NCBI GenBank assembly: GCA_023663615.1
Contig: JAMPHA010000019.1
Location: forward strand, 1-47,409
Direction: 5' to 3'
DNA: 47,409 nucleotides
Origin: DLAJ01 sp023663615
GTDB lineage: Bacteria > Bacillota > Clostridia > Lachnospirales > Lachnospiraceae
Positions 6,979 to 15,403 of this stretch are shown piece after piece. The translations under genes and the position numbers were made by a program. Every line of letters starts with the position of its first letter. Position 1 is the first letter of the stretch. The notes under the pieces were generated by a model that ran no database searches, was not told the origin of the DNA, and saw nothing but the letters and a program-made list of their open reading frames with translations.

Positions 6979-6998
6979 CCGGGAGGTGAAAGCGGGCA

Positions 6999-7661
6999 AT
7001 GCCTACGAAAAAAACAATTAGTATAGCACTGCTGTTTGTGGTATTATTAGTAATAACGGCTTGCGGAAATAGCGGGGAGCAAATTGCGTCTGGCGAGACA
7101 ACAGGAATCAGCACGGATGAACTTACTTTGTCTGATGAAGAGGAGACGGAAGTGCAGAAACCGGAAACAGCAGACGAAAAGCCGACAGCAGGAAAAGAAG
7201 AAACAACAGAGGGAGAGCAGACAGCAGGAGAAGAAGCGCAGGCAGACGCAGAGATTCCGCTGACGGAATCGGATGCCGACGACGACGCAGAAGGGGAGGA
7301 GGCAGAGACGAAAATGAGATTGCAGATTGGAGATACCACTTTCACGGCAACACTGGCGGAGAACTCTTCCGTGGACGCGTTAAAGGAACTGATGGCGGAT
7401 GGACCGCTCACCCTGCATATGAGCGATTATGCCAACATGGAAAAAGGCGCGGATCTGGGGGTTACGCTGCCGCAGAACAATGAACAGATGAATACGCAGG
7501 CAGGGGATATTATTTTGTATCAGGGTCGGACCTTCGTGATCTATTATGATACCAATTCATGGAGTCTGACGCCCATCGGAAAAATCGACGATGTGGATGC
7601 GGAAGCGTTAAGAGCGGCGTTGGGAACCGGCGATGTTACGGTGACGTTATCTCTTGAATAA
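6999..7661 (+). CDS. lipoprotein with C-terminal cyclophilin-like domain
   Basis: 220 residues: a signal peptide ending at lipobox VITAC (Cys22), an acidic, Glu/Thr/Ala-rich linker (about 28-104), then a domain of about 115 residues (MRLQIGDTTFTATL, then ADLGVTLPQNNEQMNTQAGDIILYQGRTFVIYYDTN) matching the cyclophilin-like fold family found near flavodoxins and AKRs in Clostridia. It is probably anchored outside the membrane. Its biochemical role is not established. GGGAGGTGA at 6981-6989 is the ribosome binding site. The next gene begins 16 bases after its stop, so the two form an operon. Confidence 0.82.
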   Translation: MPTKKTISIALLFVVLLVITACGNSGEQIASGETTGISTDELTLSDEEETEVQKPETADEKPTAGKEETTEGEQTAGEEAQADAEIPLTESDADDDAEGEEAETKMRLQIGDTTFTATLAENSSVDALKELMADGPLTLHMSDYANMEKGADLGVTLPQNNEQMNTQAGDIILYQGRTFVIYYDTNSWSLTPIGKIDDVDAEALRAALGTGDVTVTLSLE

Positions 7662-7677
7662 AAAGGAGGGAAGGCAG

Positions 7678-8814
7678 ATGATCTACGGAACATTTCAGGA
7701 CATGCAGTTATCCGGTCTGGGGCTTGGCATGATGCGCCTGCCCGTGCAGAACGGCGACGACGGGACCGTGGATGAGGCAGCGGCGGCGGAGCTGATCGAC
7801 TATGCCTACAAGAACGGCATCAATTATTTTGACACGGCATGGGGATACCATGACGGTAATTCCGAACGGACAGCGGGCAAATATCTATCGAGATACCCGC
7901 GGGAAAGTTACTATCTTGCCACGAAATTTCCGGGATATGATCTTTCCAACATGGACAAGGTAGAAGAAATCTTTGAGAAGCAGCTTCAAAAATGCCAAAC
8001 GGAATATTTTGATTTTTACTTATTTCACAATGTCTATGAAGGAAATATTGACGCTTACCTTGATCCGCAGTACGGGATTCTGGAATATTTGTTAAAGCAG
8101 AAAGAAAACGGACGCATCCGGCATCTTGGATTTTCGGCGCACGGCAGCGCGGAAGTAATTCAGCGTTTTCTTACGGCTTACGGTCAGCATATGGAGTTCT
8201 GCCAGCTTCAGCTTAATTATATGGACTGGCATTTCCAAAAGGCGCAGGAAAAAGTCGCTATTTTGCAGAAGGCAGGCATTCCTGTCTGGGTGATGGAGCC
8301 GCTGCGGGGCGGAAAGCTTGCGAAAGCCTCCGGAGAACTGGCGGCGGCAATGCAGTCCATGCGTCCGAACGAGACGGTTCCCGGATGGGCGTTCCGCTTT
8401 TTGCAGAGCATTCCCGGCGTGACGATGGTGTTGTCCGGCATGTCCAATCTGGAACAGTTAAAAGCCAATATTGCTACATACGGGACGGAAGAACCGCTAA
8501 GTCAGGAAGAATTTGACACGCTGATAACATGTGCGGATGAGCAGACCAAAAAGGGCGGGCTTCCCTGCACCGCCTGTCATTACTGCACCAGTCATTGCCC
8601 GCAGAAACTGCCGATCCCGGAGCTGATCGCGCTGTACAATGAGCATAAGATCACCGGCGGCGGTTTTATCGCGCCGATGGCGGTGGGCAGTATGCCGCAG
8701 GAGAAGCGTCCCGCGAGCTGCATCGGATGCAGGGGCTGTGAGCAGGTCTGCCCGCAGCAGATCAAGATTTCCGAAATGATGAAAGAGTTCAGCGGGATGC
8801 TCGGCATGATATAG
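7678..8814 (+). CDS. aldo/keto reductase with C-terminal [4Fe-4S] ferredoxin domain
   Basis: Oxidoreductase of 378 residues: an AKR barrel (tetrad Asp52, Tyr57, Lys83, His117) followed by a ferredoxin-like tail with two cysteine clusters, CTACHYCTSHCP (297-308) and CIGCRGCEQVCP (348-359). It may pass electrons between a nicotinamide or carbonyl site and a ferredoxin or flavodoxin partner. This architecture is common in strict anaerobes. The ATG at 7678 follows AAAGGAGGG. An in-frame TTG at 7654 overlaps the previous gene and is less likely. It closes the redox cluster. Confidence 0.92.
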   Translation: MIYGTFQDMQLSGLGLGMMRLPVQNGDDGTVDEAAAAELIDYAYKNGINYFDTAWGYHDGNSERTAGKYLSRYPRESYYLATKFPGYDLSNMDKVEEIFEKQLQKCQTEYFDFYLFHNVYEGNIDAYLDPQYGILEYLLKQKENGRIRHLGFSAHGSAEVIQRFLTAYGQHMEFCQLQLNYMDWHFQKAQEKVAILQKAGIPVWVMEPLRGGKLAKASGELAAAMQSMRPNETVPGWAFRFLQSIPGVTMVLSGMSNLEQLKANIATYGTEEPLSQEEFDTLITCADEQTKKGGLPCTACHYCTSHCPQKLPIPELIALYNEHKITGGGFIAPMAVGSMPQEKRPASCIGCRGCEQVCPQQIKISEMMKEFSGMLGMI

Positions 8815-8859
8815 AAAAAGAAATATGCGACACCGGACGCATAGGAAAGGGAAACGTGC

Positions 8860-9780
8860 ATGAATACGGAATTAGAACAGGTTGTGACACAGGTCGGCAA
8901 AGTGGTAAAAGGGAAAGATCCCGTCATCCGTAAAGTGTTAAGCGCGATCCTTGCGGGAGGGCATGTGCTCTTAGAGGATATTCCGGGCGTCGGAAAGACA
9001 ACGCTCGCGATGGCGCTCGGCAGGGCGATGGAATTGGATTACAGACGGATGCAGTTTACCCCGGACGTCCTTCCGAGTGATATTGTCGGGTTTACCATGT
9101 ATAACAGCGGGACAGGCGCTTTTGAATATAAAGAAGGCGCCGTATTCTGCAACCTGTTTCTGGCGGATGAGTTGAACCGTACTTCCTCCAAAACACAGTC
9201 GGCGCTCTTGGAGGTGATGGAGGAGGCGCGCGCGACGGTGGACGGCGTCGCGCATGCGCTGCCGACGCCGTTTACGGTCATCGCGACAGAGAATCCGTTT
9301 GGCGCGTCCGGTACGCAGCGGCTTCCGGAGTCACAGCTCGACCGGTTTTTGATCTGCCTAAATATGGGGTATCCTTCGCATGAGGCGGCGATGGAAGTCT
9401 TAAAAGGCAGTGTCGGCAGAAGCCTTGATCACGTGCAGAGCGTCCTTTCCGTTCCGCGTCTGATGGAGTTAAGAGCGCTTGCGGACACGCTTCATGTGGA
9501 AGACCGGATGTATGAATACATCCTCAATCTGACGGAAGAGACAAGGCGGGATGCGCGTATCGCATTGGGCGTCAGTCCGCGCGGCAGCATTGCGCTCTTA
9601 AAGATGGCGAAAGCGACGGCACTGATGCGCGGCGGGGATTATGTGGTCCCGGAGGATGTGCTTGTTGTGATCGGGGATGTGTGGGGACACCGTATTCACT
9701 TGAATGCCAAGGCAAAAGCGGAGGGCATGGATGTGGCGCAGGTGATCTTTGAGATCACGGAAAGGATACACGCCGTTTGA
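8860..9780 (+). CDS. MoxR family AAA+ ATPase
   Basis: AAA+ chaperone-type ATPase of 306 residues, the standard MoxR length. Walker A is PGVGKTTL (42-49), Walker B LFLADELNR (99-107), and the ATENPFG motif (sensor 1) and arginine-rich C-terminal lid (SPRGSIALLKMAKA) follow. MoxR proteins work with DUF58 and transglutaminase-like proteins, as encoded next, possibly to assemble or insert metal or cofactor into surface proteins; the substrate is unknown. The stop overlaps the next gene's start (TGATG), showing translational coupling. Confidence 0.93.
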   Translation: MNTELEQVVTQVGKVVKGKDPVIRKVLSAILAGGHVLLEDIPGVGKTTLAMALGRAMELDYRRMQFTPDVLPSDIVGFTMYNSGTGAFEYKEGAVFCNLFLADELNRTSSKTQSALLEVMEEARATVDGVAHALPTPFTVIATENPFGASGTQRLPESQLDRFLICLNMGYPSHEAAMEVLKGSVGRSLDHVQSVLSVPRLMELRALADTLHVEDRMYEYILNLTEETRRDARIALGVSPRGSIALLKMAKATALMRGGDYVVPEDVLVVIGDVWGHRIHLNAKAKAEGMDVAQVIFEITERIHAV

Positions 9781-10811
9781 TGAAAGAAAAAATGAGACTG
9801 AGCATCCGGGGCACGCTTCGTTTTCTCCTGCTGTTGTCTGCCACGGTATGGCTGTGGTGGTTTTTCCGCAGCTATTTCCTGTTTGTGGCAATGCTTCTGA
9901 TGGTGGGGAGCGCGGCGGCGTCCGTGCTTCTTTTTTGGAAAAATAAGGATGGTCTGTGTGCGGAGGTATCGATGCCGGCGGACAGGGTGGGACGCGGCAG
10001 GGCGTTCCCTTTTGAGATTCAGGTCAAAAATGAAAGCCGTTTTGCAGGATTTGGCGCGCAGCTCACCTATCGGTGGGGCAATGTGTTCACACAAAGCTAT
10101 CAGACAAAACAGGAGCGCTTGTGGATCGCGCCGCGGAACGGCGCATGCGTAAAACGGCGGATGGAAAGTGTTTATGCAGGCCGGATCGAAGTGGAGATTG
10201 AGCGTTTTGTCGTGTATGATGCGCTTCATATTCTGACCTTTTCGGGCTGCCGTAAAAGCGGCGCGGGGACGCTCGTCTATCCGGAGCGGCACATGGGCGA
10301 AGAGGATGCGCTGCCTGCGGTCATTGAGGGATTTCCTGAGGATGAGGAGACAAAAAAGCGGGGTACGGATTACAATCCCGATTATGAGGTGCGGGAGTAC
10401 ATTGCGGGCGACGAGCTAAAGAGCATTCACTGGAAACTGACGGCAAAGCGGGAGCGCCTGATGGTGCGGGAGCGTCTTGCCACGGGCAGGGAAAAAATCA
10501 ACGTCCTGCTGCCGCTTGGAAGCGATAAGGCGGAAAACGACCGCCTGATGGATGCGTTTTTCAGCGTGTGCAGTCTGCTGTTGGAAAAAGGCTATCCGGT
10601 GCAGATCTTTTGGATGGGCATGGGGGAAGAACTGCGGACAGGCTTCTTTTTGGAACAGGGGGAATTGGAAGGCGCGGTTGCCGAGATTTTGAGCGCGAGC
10701 GGTTTCAAACAGCCGGAGGCGGTAACGCAGCAAATGAGAATCCTCTATCCCGGCGAGAGCTATGTTTTGATTCAGACAGGAGCATATCAGGGTGCATATA
10801 ACCGGCATTAG
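9780..10811 (+). CDS. DUF58 domain-containing membrane protein
   Basis: 343 residues with two adjacent hydrophobic segments at the N-terminus (about 10-50), then an extended domain and the diagnostic DUF58 block (KRGTDYNPDYEVREYIAGDELKSIHW-type, about residues 190-220, with the conserved IHWKLTAK). DUF58 proteins have a von-Willebrand-like fold and partner MoxR ATPases. ATG at 9780 overlaps the MoxR stop. A TTG one codon earlier is possible but unneeded. The 3' end overlaps the transglutaminase gene by 20 bases. Confidence 0.9.
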   Translation: MKEKMRLSIRGTLRFLLLLSATVWLWWFFRSYFLFVAMLLMVGSAAASVLLFWKNKDGLCAEVSMPADRVGRGRAFPFEIQVKNESRFAGFGAQLTYRWGNVFTQSYQTKQERLWIAPRNGACVKRRMESVYAGRIEVEIERFVVYDALHILTFSGCRKSGAGTLVYPERHMGEEDALPAVIEGFPEDEETKKRGTDYNPDYEVREYIAGDELKSIHWKLTAKRERLMVRERLATGREKINVLLPLGSDKAENDRLMDAFFSVCSLLLEKGYPVQIFWMGMGEELRTGFFLEQGELEGAVAEILSASGFKQPEAVTQQMRILYPGESYVLIQTGAYQGAYNRH

Positions 10812-13134
10812 GAAAAAGAACCAAACGGACATATCGGATGTGCGGCTTCTTGAGGCAAAAGAGAAACCGCGCTATGATTGGAAGGCGGCGGCCGCGAAGG
10901 CGCTGCTGGTTTTTGTGCTTGTATACGGTTCGATCGGCGGGTTTTTATCCGCTTATGAAATGGAATATCAAAAAGAGCAATGCATCCTCTGTATCTTTTG
11001 GCTGTCGTTCCTGCTCAGCGCGGTTTATGAGACGCGGCGGAAATGGGCGGTCAATCTTGTCAACATTCTGGTGTTTCTTCTTTATGTTTATGTTGCGTTT
11101 CAAAGCTTTTGGATCATCAACAGCGGCTATTATGCCGTTGTCAACCGCGTGATGGAGGAAGCCGAAAGCTATCTTAACATTGTGGGCAGGACGGAATATG
11201 CGCTCGTCGTGGAAAATGAGCGTGCGGCGGTGACGGGTTTCGCCCTGTTTCTCGGCATGGTGGGGACGATCCTTCTGCATATCCGCCTGCATCACAAAGC
11301 GAGTCTGTGGACGGTGATCTTTTTGACGCTGCCGCTCTATGTGATCCCGTTTTATTTTGAGAAAATGCCCGGCGCCGGGTATATGATGCTCCTGTTTATC
11401 GGATATGTGACGGTTGCGGTGCTTCAGGGCGGGAATGTCCCGGAGCGGACGGCGCAGATCGCGCATGATGTGATGCTGCCGGTCATCGCTGCGGTCGTTT
11501 TGTTTGTGCAGATCGTTACGCTCCTGCTGCCGCGCGCGGGATATGAGGGGCTTGTCCGTGTGAGCGCCGCAAAAAGGGCTTCGGAAAGACAGATTGCAAA
11601 TGTGATGCAATATGGTCTGTTTTCGTTATTCAGCGGCGGACAGAGCGGAGCCGGCGTGAGCGGCGGTATGTTGAATAAAAGTTATGCGGTCATGCCGGAT
11701 TATGAGACGGATCTGATCGTGCGCTATACGCCGTACAGCTATGAGCCGGTGTATCTGAAAGCGTTTACGGGAAAGGAGTACTTAGGCGACCGCTGGACGA
11801 GAGCGGATGACGCCGACGCATGGATGGAACAAAGCGTTGCGGCGAGGGCTGCGCGCTATATGCATGACGAGCCGGAGGGCAGGCTGATGGGGTATGTCCT
11901 CCCGGACGTGCCGGACGGTAACGCTAAAACGTCAGCAGGAGACGGCGTGACAGAGGAAAGCGGCGGTGCACAGGACGGTTCAAGCGGCACAGCGGACGGC
12001 GCATCGGGGCAGAGCTGCGCCGTGATGGAAGTGAAAAATGCCGGCGCATCTGCGGCGTATGATTATCGTCCTTATTATACGGACTATGCACGGCGCGGCG
12101 GTATGGATGCGGAATATGTTTATTACCCTCCTGTCGTAATGCTGCGAAATGTGACGGAAGAAGTAAATGCGGATTACCTGACGGTGCCGGAGAGCTGCCG
12201 CCGGGCAGTGGAGCGGATCTGCAGGGAAGCCGGGTTTACAGGTACGCCGAAGGAGATCGCGGCGCAGGTGATTTCCTATTTTGACGAGGAATATTCGTAT
12301 ACATTGCGGCCGGGATTTTACTACGGAAGCTCCGATTACATCACGCATTTTCTGTTGGAGAGCAAGCGGGGTTATTGCGCGCATTTTGCTTCATCAGCGG
12401 TCATGCTGTTTCGAAATATGGGAGTTCCGGCGAGATATGCGGAAGGGTATGCGTTTACCTACAGCGATATGATTCTGGACGGTACGCTGGTGGAGGATAC
12501 GGATTACGCGGATTATTACGACGGCTATTCGCCGATCGGAGAGACGGCGCTCGTGGAATTGGAGATCACGGACGCCGCCGCACATGCATGGGTGGAAATC
12601 TATATCGAGGGAGAGGGCTGGATCGTGGTCGATCCCACGCCGGCGTCAAGTACGGATGAGGAAAACGGCTCGTTCTGGGAAGACTTTCTGAACCAGGGGG
12701 AAGACGGTGCAGGAGCGGCATTCGGGGACGGCAATGTCGGCACATATATTGAGACGGCGCTCGGCGGTCTGGTATCCGCCGTCTCTGTGGCGGCGCTGAT
12801 CCTATTGTTGTTCATCACGGGAAAATATGTATATCGCAGGGCAAAAGAAAGACGGCTGCCTGCAGGGGAGCGGGCAAGGCTGGAGTATCAGCGGCTTACC
12901 GCGTATCTTTCGCATAAAAATCAGGAATTTGCCGTGCTGCGCACGATCAGGGAGCAGGCGGACTGGATGAATGCGCATTGCCGCCGCGGACTTACGAAAG
13001 AACAGAGCGCGGCGCTCTATGAATTGTTTTTTGCGGGAGAGAACGTATCGGAAACGGATGCGCGTTGGGAAGAGCTGATCCGGCATTGCCGGAGAAGACG
13101 GGCGTTTCGGCGGGTATCAAAAGAAGTGCGTTAA
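10792..13134 (+). CDS. transmembrane transglutaminase-like protein (TgpA-like)
   Basis: 780 residues. Seven or so hydrophobic helices span about 35-245, then an extracellular part with a papain-fold transglutaminase core: Cys529 (RGYCAHFASSAV), His598 (AHAWVEIY) and Asp614 (VVDPTP). A last membrane helix (VSVAALILLLFITGKYVYRR) and a cytoplasmic tail follow. The start is GTG at 10792 with AGGAG ten bases upstream, inside the DUF58 gene. The Ser/Gly/Ala-rich stretch at about 380-410 before the core is a low-complexity linker. It forms a three-gene unit with MoxR and DUF58. It may crosslink or cleave surface peptides; the substrate is unknown. Confidence 0.9.
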   Translation: MHITGIRKKNQTDISDVRLLEAKEKPRYDWKAAAAKALLVFVLVYGSIGGFLSAYEMEYQKEQCILCIFWLSFLLSAVYETRRKWAVNLVNILVFLLYVYVAFQSFWIINSGYYAVVNRVMEEAESYLNIVGRTEYALVVENERAAVTGFALFLGMVGTILLHIRLHHKASLWTVIFLTLPLYVIPFYFEKMPGAGYMMLLFIGYVTVAVLQGGNVPERTAQIAHDVMLPVIAAVVLFVQIVTLLLPRAGYEGLVRVSAAKRASERQIANVMQYGLFSLFSGGQSGAGVSGGMLNKSYAVMPDYETDLIVRYTPYSYEPVYLKAFTGKEYLGDRWTRADDADAWMEQSVAARAARYMHDEPEGRLMGYVLPDVPDGNAKTSAGDGVTEESGGAQDGSSGTADGASGQSCAVMEVKNAGASAAYDYRPYYTDYARRGGMDAEYVYYPPVVMLRNVTEEVNADYLTVPESCRRAVERICREAGFTGTPKEIAAQVISYFDEEYSYTLRPGFYYGSSDYITHFLLESKRGYCAHFASSAVMLFRNMGVPARYAEGYAFTYSDMILDGTLVEDTDYADYYDGYSPIGETALVELEITDAAAHAWVEIYIEGEGWIVVDPTPASSTDEENGSFWEDFLNQGEDGAGAAFGDGNVGTYIETALGGLVSAVSVAALILLLFITGKYVYRRAKERRLPAGERARLEYQRLTAYLSHKNQEFAVLRTIREQADWMNAHCRRGLTKEQSAALYELFFAGENVSETDARWEELIRHCRRRRAFRRVSKEVR

Positions 13135-13917
13135 ATCCTTGACGACCTCAGAGGCGATGAGCAGTCCGGCGGCAGCAGGCACAAACGCATTGCTGCCGGG
13201 GATTTGGCGCTTACGTGGCTGCGCGGCGCAAGGAGCTGCTGCGGCATTTTCCGCTGCGGATTCGACAGGATGATCTGCCGTTGTGTCCGGAGACGGCTGC
13301 GCCGCGGGCAGTTCGCCGCAATCGGCGAGCGGCGTCATAGCGGGTTCTTTGGAGTAGACGACCTTGACATGTTCGATCCCGCGCTTGCGCAGTTCCCGGC
13401 GCATGACGCGTGCGAGCGGGCATACGGAAGTCTCGGAAAGATCCGCGGCTTCAAAGGCGGCGGGGTTCATTTTATTTCCGGCGCCCATACTGCTGATAAC
13501 CGGCGTTCCCGCATGGATTGCCTGTTCGATAAGCATGAGCTTTCCGCTCACGGTATCGATGGCGTCCACGACATAATCATACTCATGAAAATCAAACTGC
13601 GCCGCGGTTTCGGGCAGATAGAACGTGCGGTATGTCCGAATCTGCGCCTGCGGGTTGATGGAAAGACAGCGCGCCCGCGCCGCGTCCACTTTATATTGTC
13701 CGATCGTGTCGGTCGTGGCGATGATCTGGCGGTTTAAGTTGGATACGGCAACCGTATCGTTATCGATCAGATCGAGCGCCCCGATGCCGCTCCGGATCAG
13801 CGCTTCCACAACATACCCCCCGACGCCGCCGATGCCGAATACGGCAACGCGGGAACGGGAAAGGCGCAGCAATGCCTCTTTTCCTATCAATAATTCCGTT
13901 CTGGAAAATGCTTCCAT
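13117..13917 (-). CDS. tcdA: tRNA threonylcarbamoyladenosine dehydratase (ThiF/E1-like)
   Basis: ATP-dependent enzyme that cyclises the t6A37 modification of ANN-decoding tRNAs to ct6A. 266 residues, normal length. The E1-like Rossmann motif GIGGVGGYVVEAL is at 28-40, followed by LIDNDTVAVSNLNRQ and the DAIDTVSGKLMLI and VISSMGAGNKMNP segments typical of TcdA/YgdL. An unusual Ala/Pro-rich insert (about 205-235) lies near the end. Its 3' end overlaps that of the transglutaminase gene by 18 bases in convergent orientation. It is divergent from the exonuclease gene. Confidence 0.93.
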   Translation of the reverse strand: MEAFSRTELLIGKEALLRLSRSRVAVFGIGGVGGYVVEALIRSGIGALDLIDNDTVAVSNLNRQIIATTDTIGQYKVDAARARCLSINPQAQIRTYRTFYLPETAAQFDFHEYDYVVDAIDTVSGKLMLIEQAIHAGTPVISSMGAGNKMNPAAFEAADLSETSVCPLARVMRRELRKRGIEHVKVVYSKEPAMTPLADCGELPAAQPSPDTTADHPVESAAENAAAAPCAAQPRKRQIPGSNAFVPAAAGLLIASEVVKDLTHFF

Positions 13918-13985
13918 TAAGCTCCTCCCTGTAGCGCAGGCGTAAAACGCCGCGGTTGCAGTCCGGTTTTCGAAATTTCGAGTTT

Positions 13986-13994
13986 ATTATAGCA
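13986..13994 (-). promoter_or_regulatory. extended -10 promoter of tcdA
   Basis: On the minus strand TGCTATAAT, that is TG, one base and a perfect -10 box, lies about 70 bases upstream of the tcdA start. The -35 region is weak, as is usual for extended -10 promoters. Confidence 0.5.
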
Positions 13995-14019
13995 CACTCT
14001 ATAAAAAAAGAAATAAGTA

Positions 14020-14028
14020 TGGTACAAT
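14020..14028 (+). promoter_or_regulatory. extended -10 promoter of the exonuclease gene
   Basis: TGGTACAAT on the plus strand, an extended -10 element. It lies about 65 bases upstream of the ATG at 14094 and back to back with the tcdA promoter. Confidence 0.45.
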
Positions 14029-14093
14029 GAGTTTTAATAGAAAGCACAGCGGGGCAGCGGCGGAGAAAAAAGCTCTGCGTGAAAGGGTATCGG

Positions 14094-15116
14094 ATGAATT
14101 ATATTATTTTTGATCTGGAGTGGAATCAGGCGGATAAGAAGCAGAATGAAAATCCCAAGCTGCCATTTGAGATCATCGAGATCGGTGCGATCAAGTTAAA
14201 CGAGAATTTTGAGAAAATCGGAGAGTTTTCCAGACTGATCCGCCCAAGCGTGTACCATACGATGCACGCCGTCACGCAGGATATTATTCATATCAGTATG
14301 AGCGAGCTGAAAAGAGAGCAGACCTTTACGCCGGTCATGCGTTATTTTTTGAAATGGTGCGGGGAGGAACGCGTATACGGCACATGGGGCTCGCTGGATC
14401 TGACCGAGCTGCAGCAGAACATGGACTATTATCACTTTCCGCCGCTTTCGGACGGACCGCTCACCTATCTGGATGTGCAGAAGCTCTATGCGCTCGTCTA
14501 TGAGCCGGAGGATGATAAAAAGCGCCGCTCGTTAAAAAGCGCGGTGGAACAGCTCGGCATCACGCAGGACATTCCGTTTCACCGGGCGTTTGCCGACGCC
14601 TATTACACGGCGAAAGTGCTGCAGCGTATCAGCGCCGAACCGTCGGCGGGACAGCTTCTAAAGAGGGTATCCTATGACGTATACCGGATCCCGAAGACGA
14701 GAAAGCAGGAAGTCCATATTGTTTTTGACACTTACGCAAAATATATCTCGCGTGAATTTGAAGATAAGCAGGCGGCGATGGAAGATCGGGAGGTAACGAG
14801 CACAAAATGTTATATCTGCCATAAAAACTGCCGGAAGAAGCTGCGCTGGTTCACGCCGAACGGCAGACATTATTACGCGCTCGCATTCTGCAATCGGCAT
14901 GGTTATCTGAAAGGCAAGATCCGTATGAAAAAAACAGAGGGCGATAAAGTCTATGTGGTGAAGACCATGAAGCTGATCGACGAGGAGCAGGCAAAGACCG
15001 TGCAGGATAAACAGGAGCATGCGCGCGAGATCCGGCGCCAGCACCGCAAAGCGAAGCACGAGCACAGGGAGCATGAGCAGAATGCGGAAAGGAGCCTGTA
15101 TGGAAAGGCAGAGTGA
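14094..15116 (+). CDS. DEDDh 3'-5' exonuclease family protein
   Basis: Predicted nuclease of 340 residues. The exonuclease domain occupies about 1-185: Asp7 and Glu9 (FDLEWNQ), Asp102 (WGSLDLTEL), and His163/Asp168 (HRAFADAYY), that is the DEDDh set of the RNase T/DnaQ/KapD superfamily. After it comes a Cys/His stretch (CYICHKNC, then FCNRHG), perhaps metal-binding, and a very basic, His/Lys/Glu-rich tail. ATG at 14094 is chosen over an in-frame GTG at 14079 because AAAGGG sits six bases upstream. The next small gene starts within its last codons. Whether it acts on RNA or DNA cannot be told. Confidence 0.85.
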   Translation: MNYIIFDLEWNQADKKQNENPKLPFEIIEIGAIKLNENFEKIGEFSRLIRPSVYHTMHAVTQDIIHISMSELKREQTFTPVMRYFLKWCGEERVYGTWGSLDLTELQQNMDYYHFPPLSDGPLTYLDVQKLYALVYEPEDDKKRRSLKSAVEQLGITQDIPFHRAFADAYYTAKVLQRISAEPSAGQLLKRVSYDVYRIPKTRKQEVHIVFDTYAKYISREFEDKQAAMEDREVTSTKCYICHKNCRKKLRWFTPNGRHYYALAFCNRHGYLKGKIRMKKTEGDKVYVVKTMKLIDEEQAKTVQDKQEHAREIRRQHRKAKHEHREHEQNAERSLYGKAE

Positions 15117-15351
15117 GCTTACTTGTACCCATTCAACCGTATTGTCCAAAAACGGAAAACCCTTTGTTTCCGTGATGTTTGAACGTGGAAAAGATATAGC
15201 CGAAGGGACGGTGCCGGATTGTGTGATCACAAAGAGCAGGGGTTTTACGGAGGAAGAGATCGAAGAGCTTGAGGATTATATGAAGGCGCAGAGAAAAGAG
15301 ATCATCGAAGGCGCAAAACGGATCTCTGACATCCGGCACATGCTTAGCTGA
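15100..15351 (+). CDS. small conserved-looking protein of unknown function
   Basis: 83 residues. ATG at 15100 has AAAGGAG seven bases upstream and overlaps the exonuclease stop by 17 bases, which supports real translation and coupling. The protein has a strand-rich N-terminal half (TVLSKNGKPFVSVMFERG) and an acidic-basic helical C-terminal half (FTEEEIEELEDYMKAQR). No Cys cluster, signal peptide or membrane segment is visible. Function not recognised. Confidence 0.7.
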   Translation: MERQSELTCTHSTVLSKNGKPFVSVMFERGKDIAEGTVPDCVITKSRGFTEEEIEELEDYMKAQRKEIIEGAKRISDIRHMLS

Positions 15352-15403
15352 CAGGATATAGGAAAAGGCTATCCCCGCCGTATGGGAGGATAGGGAGGCG
15401 TCC

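Noticed and set aside
10945..11610. Long minus-strand frame inside the transglutaminase gene
   Set aside because: It is rich in Arg, His and Gln as expected for the complement of a GC-biased coding strand, has no ribosome binding site, and lies opposite a clear membrane protein.
13204..13737. 177-residue plus-strand frame opposite tcdA
   Set aside because: It mirrors a well-conserved gene and has no recognisable domain or translation signal.
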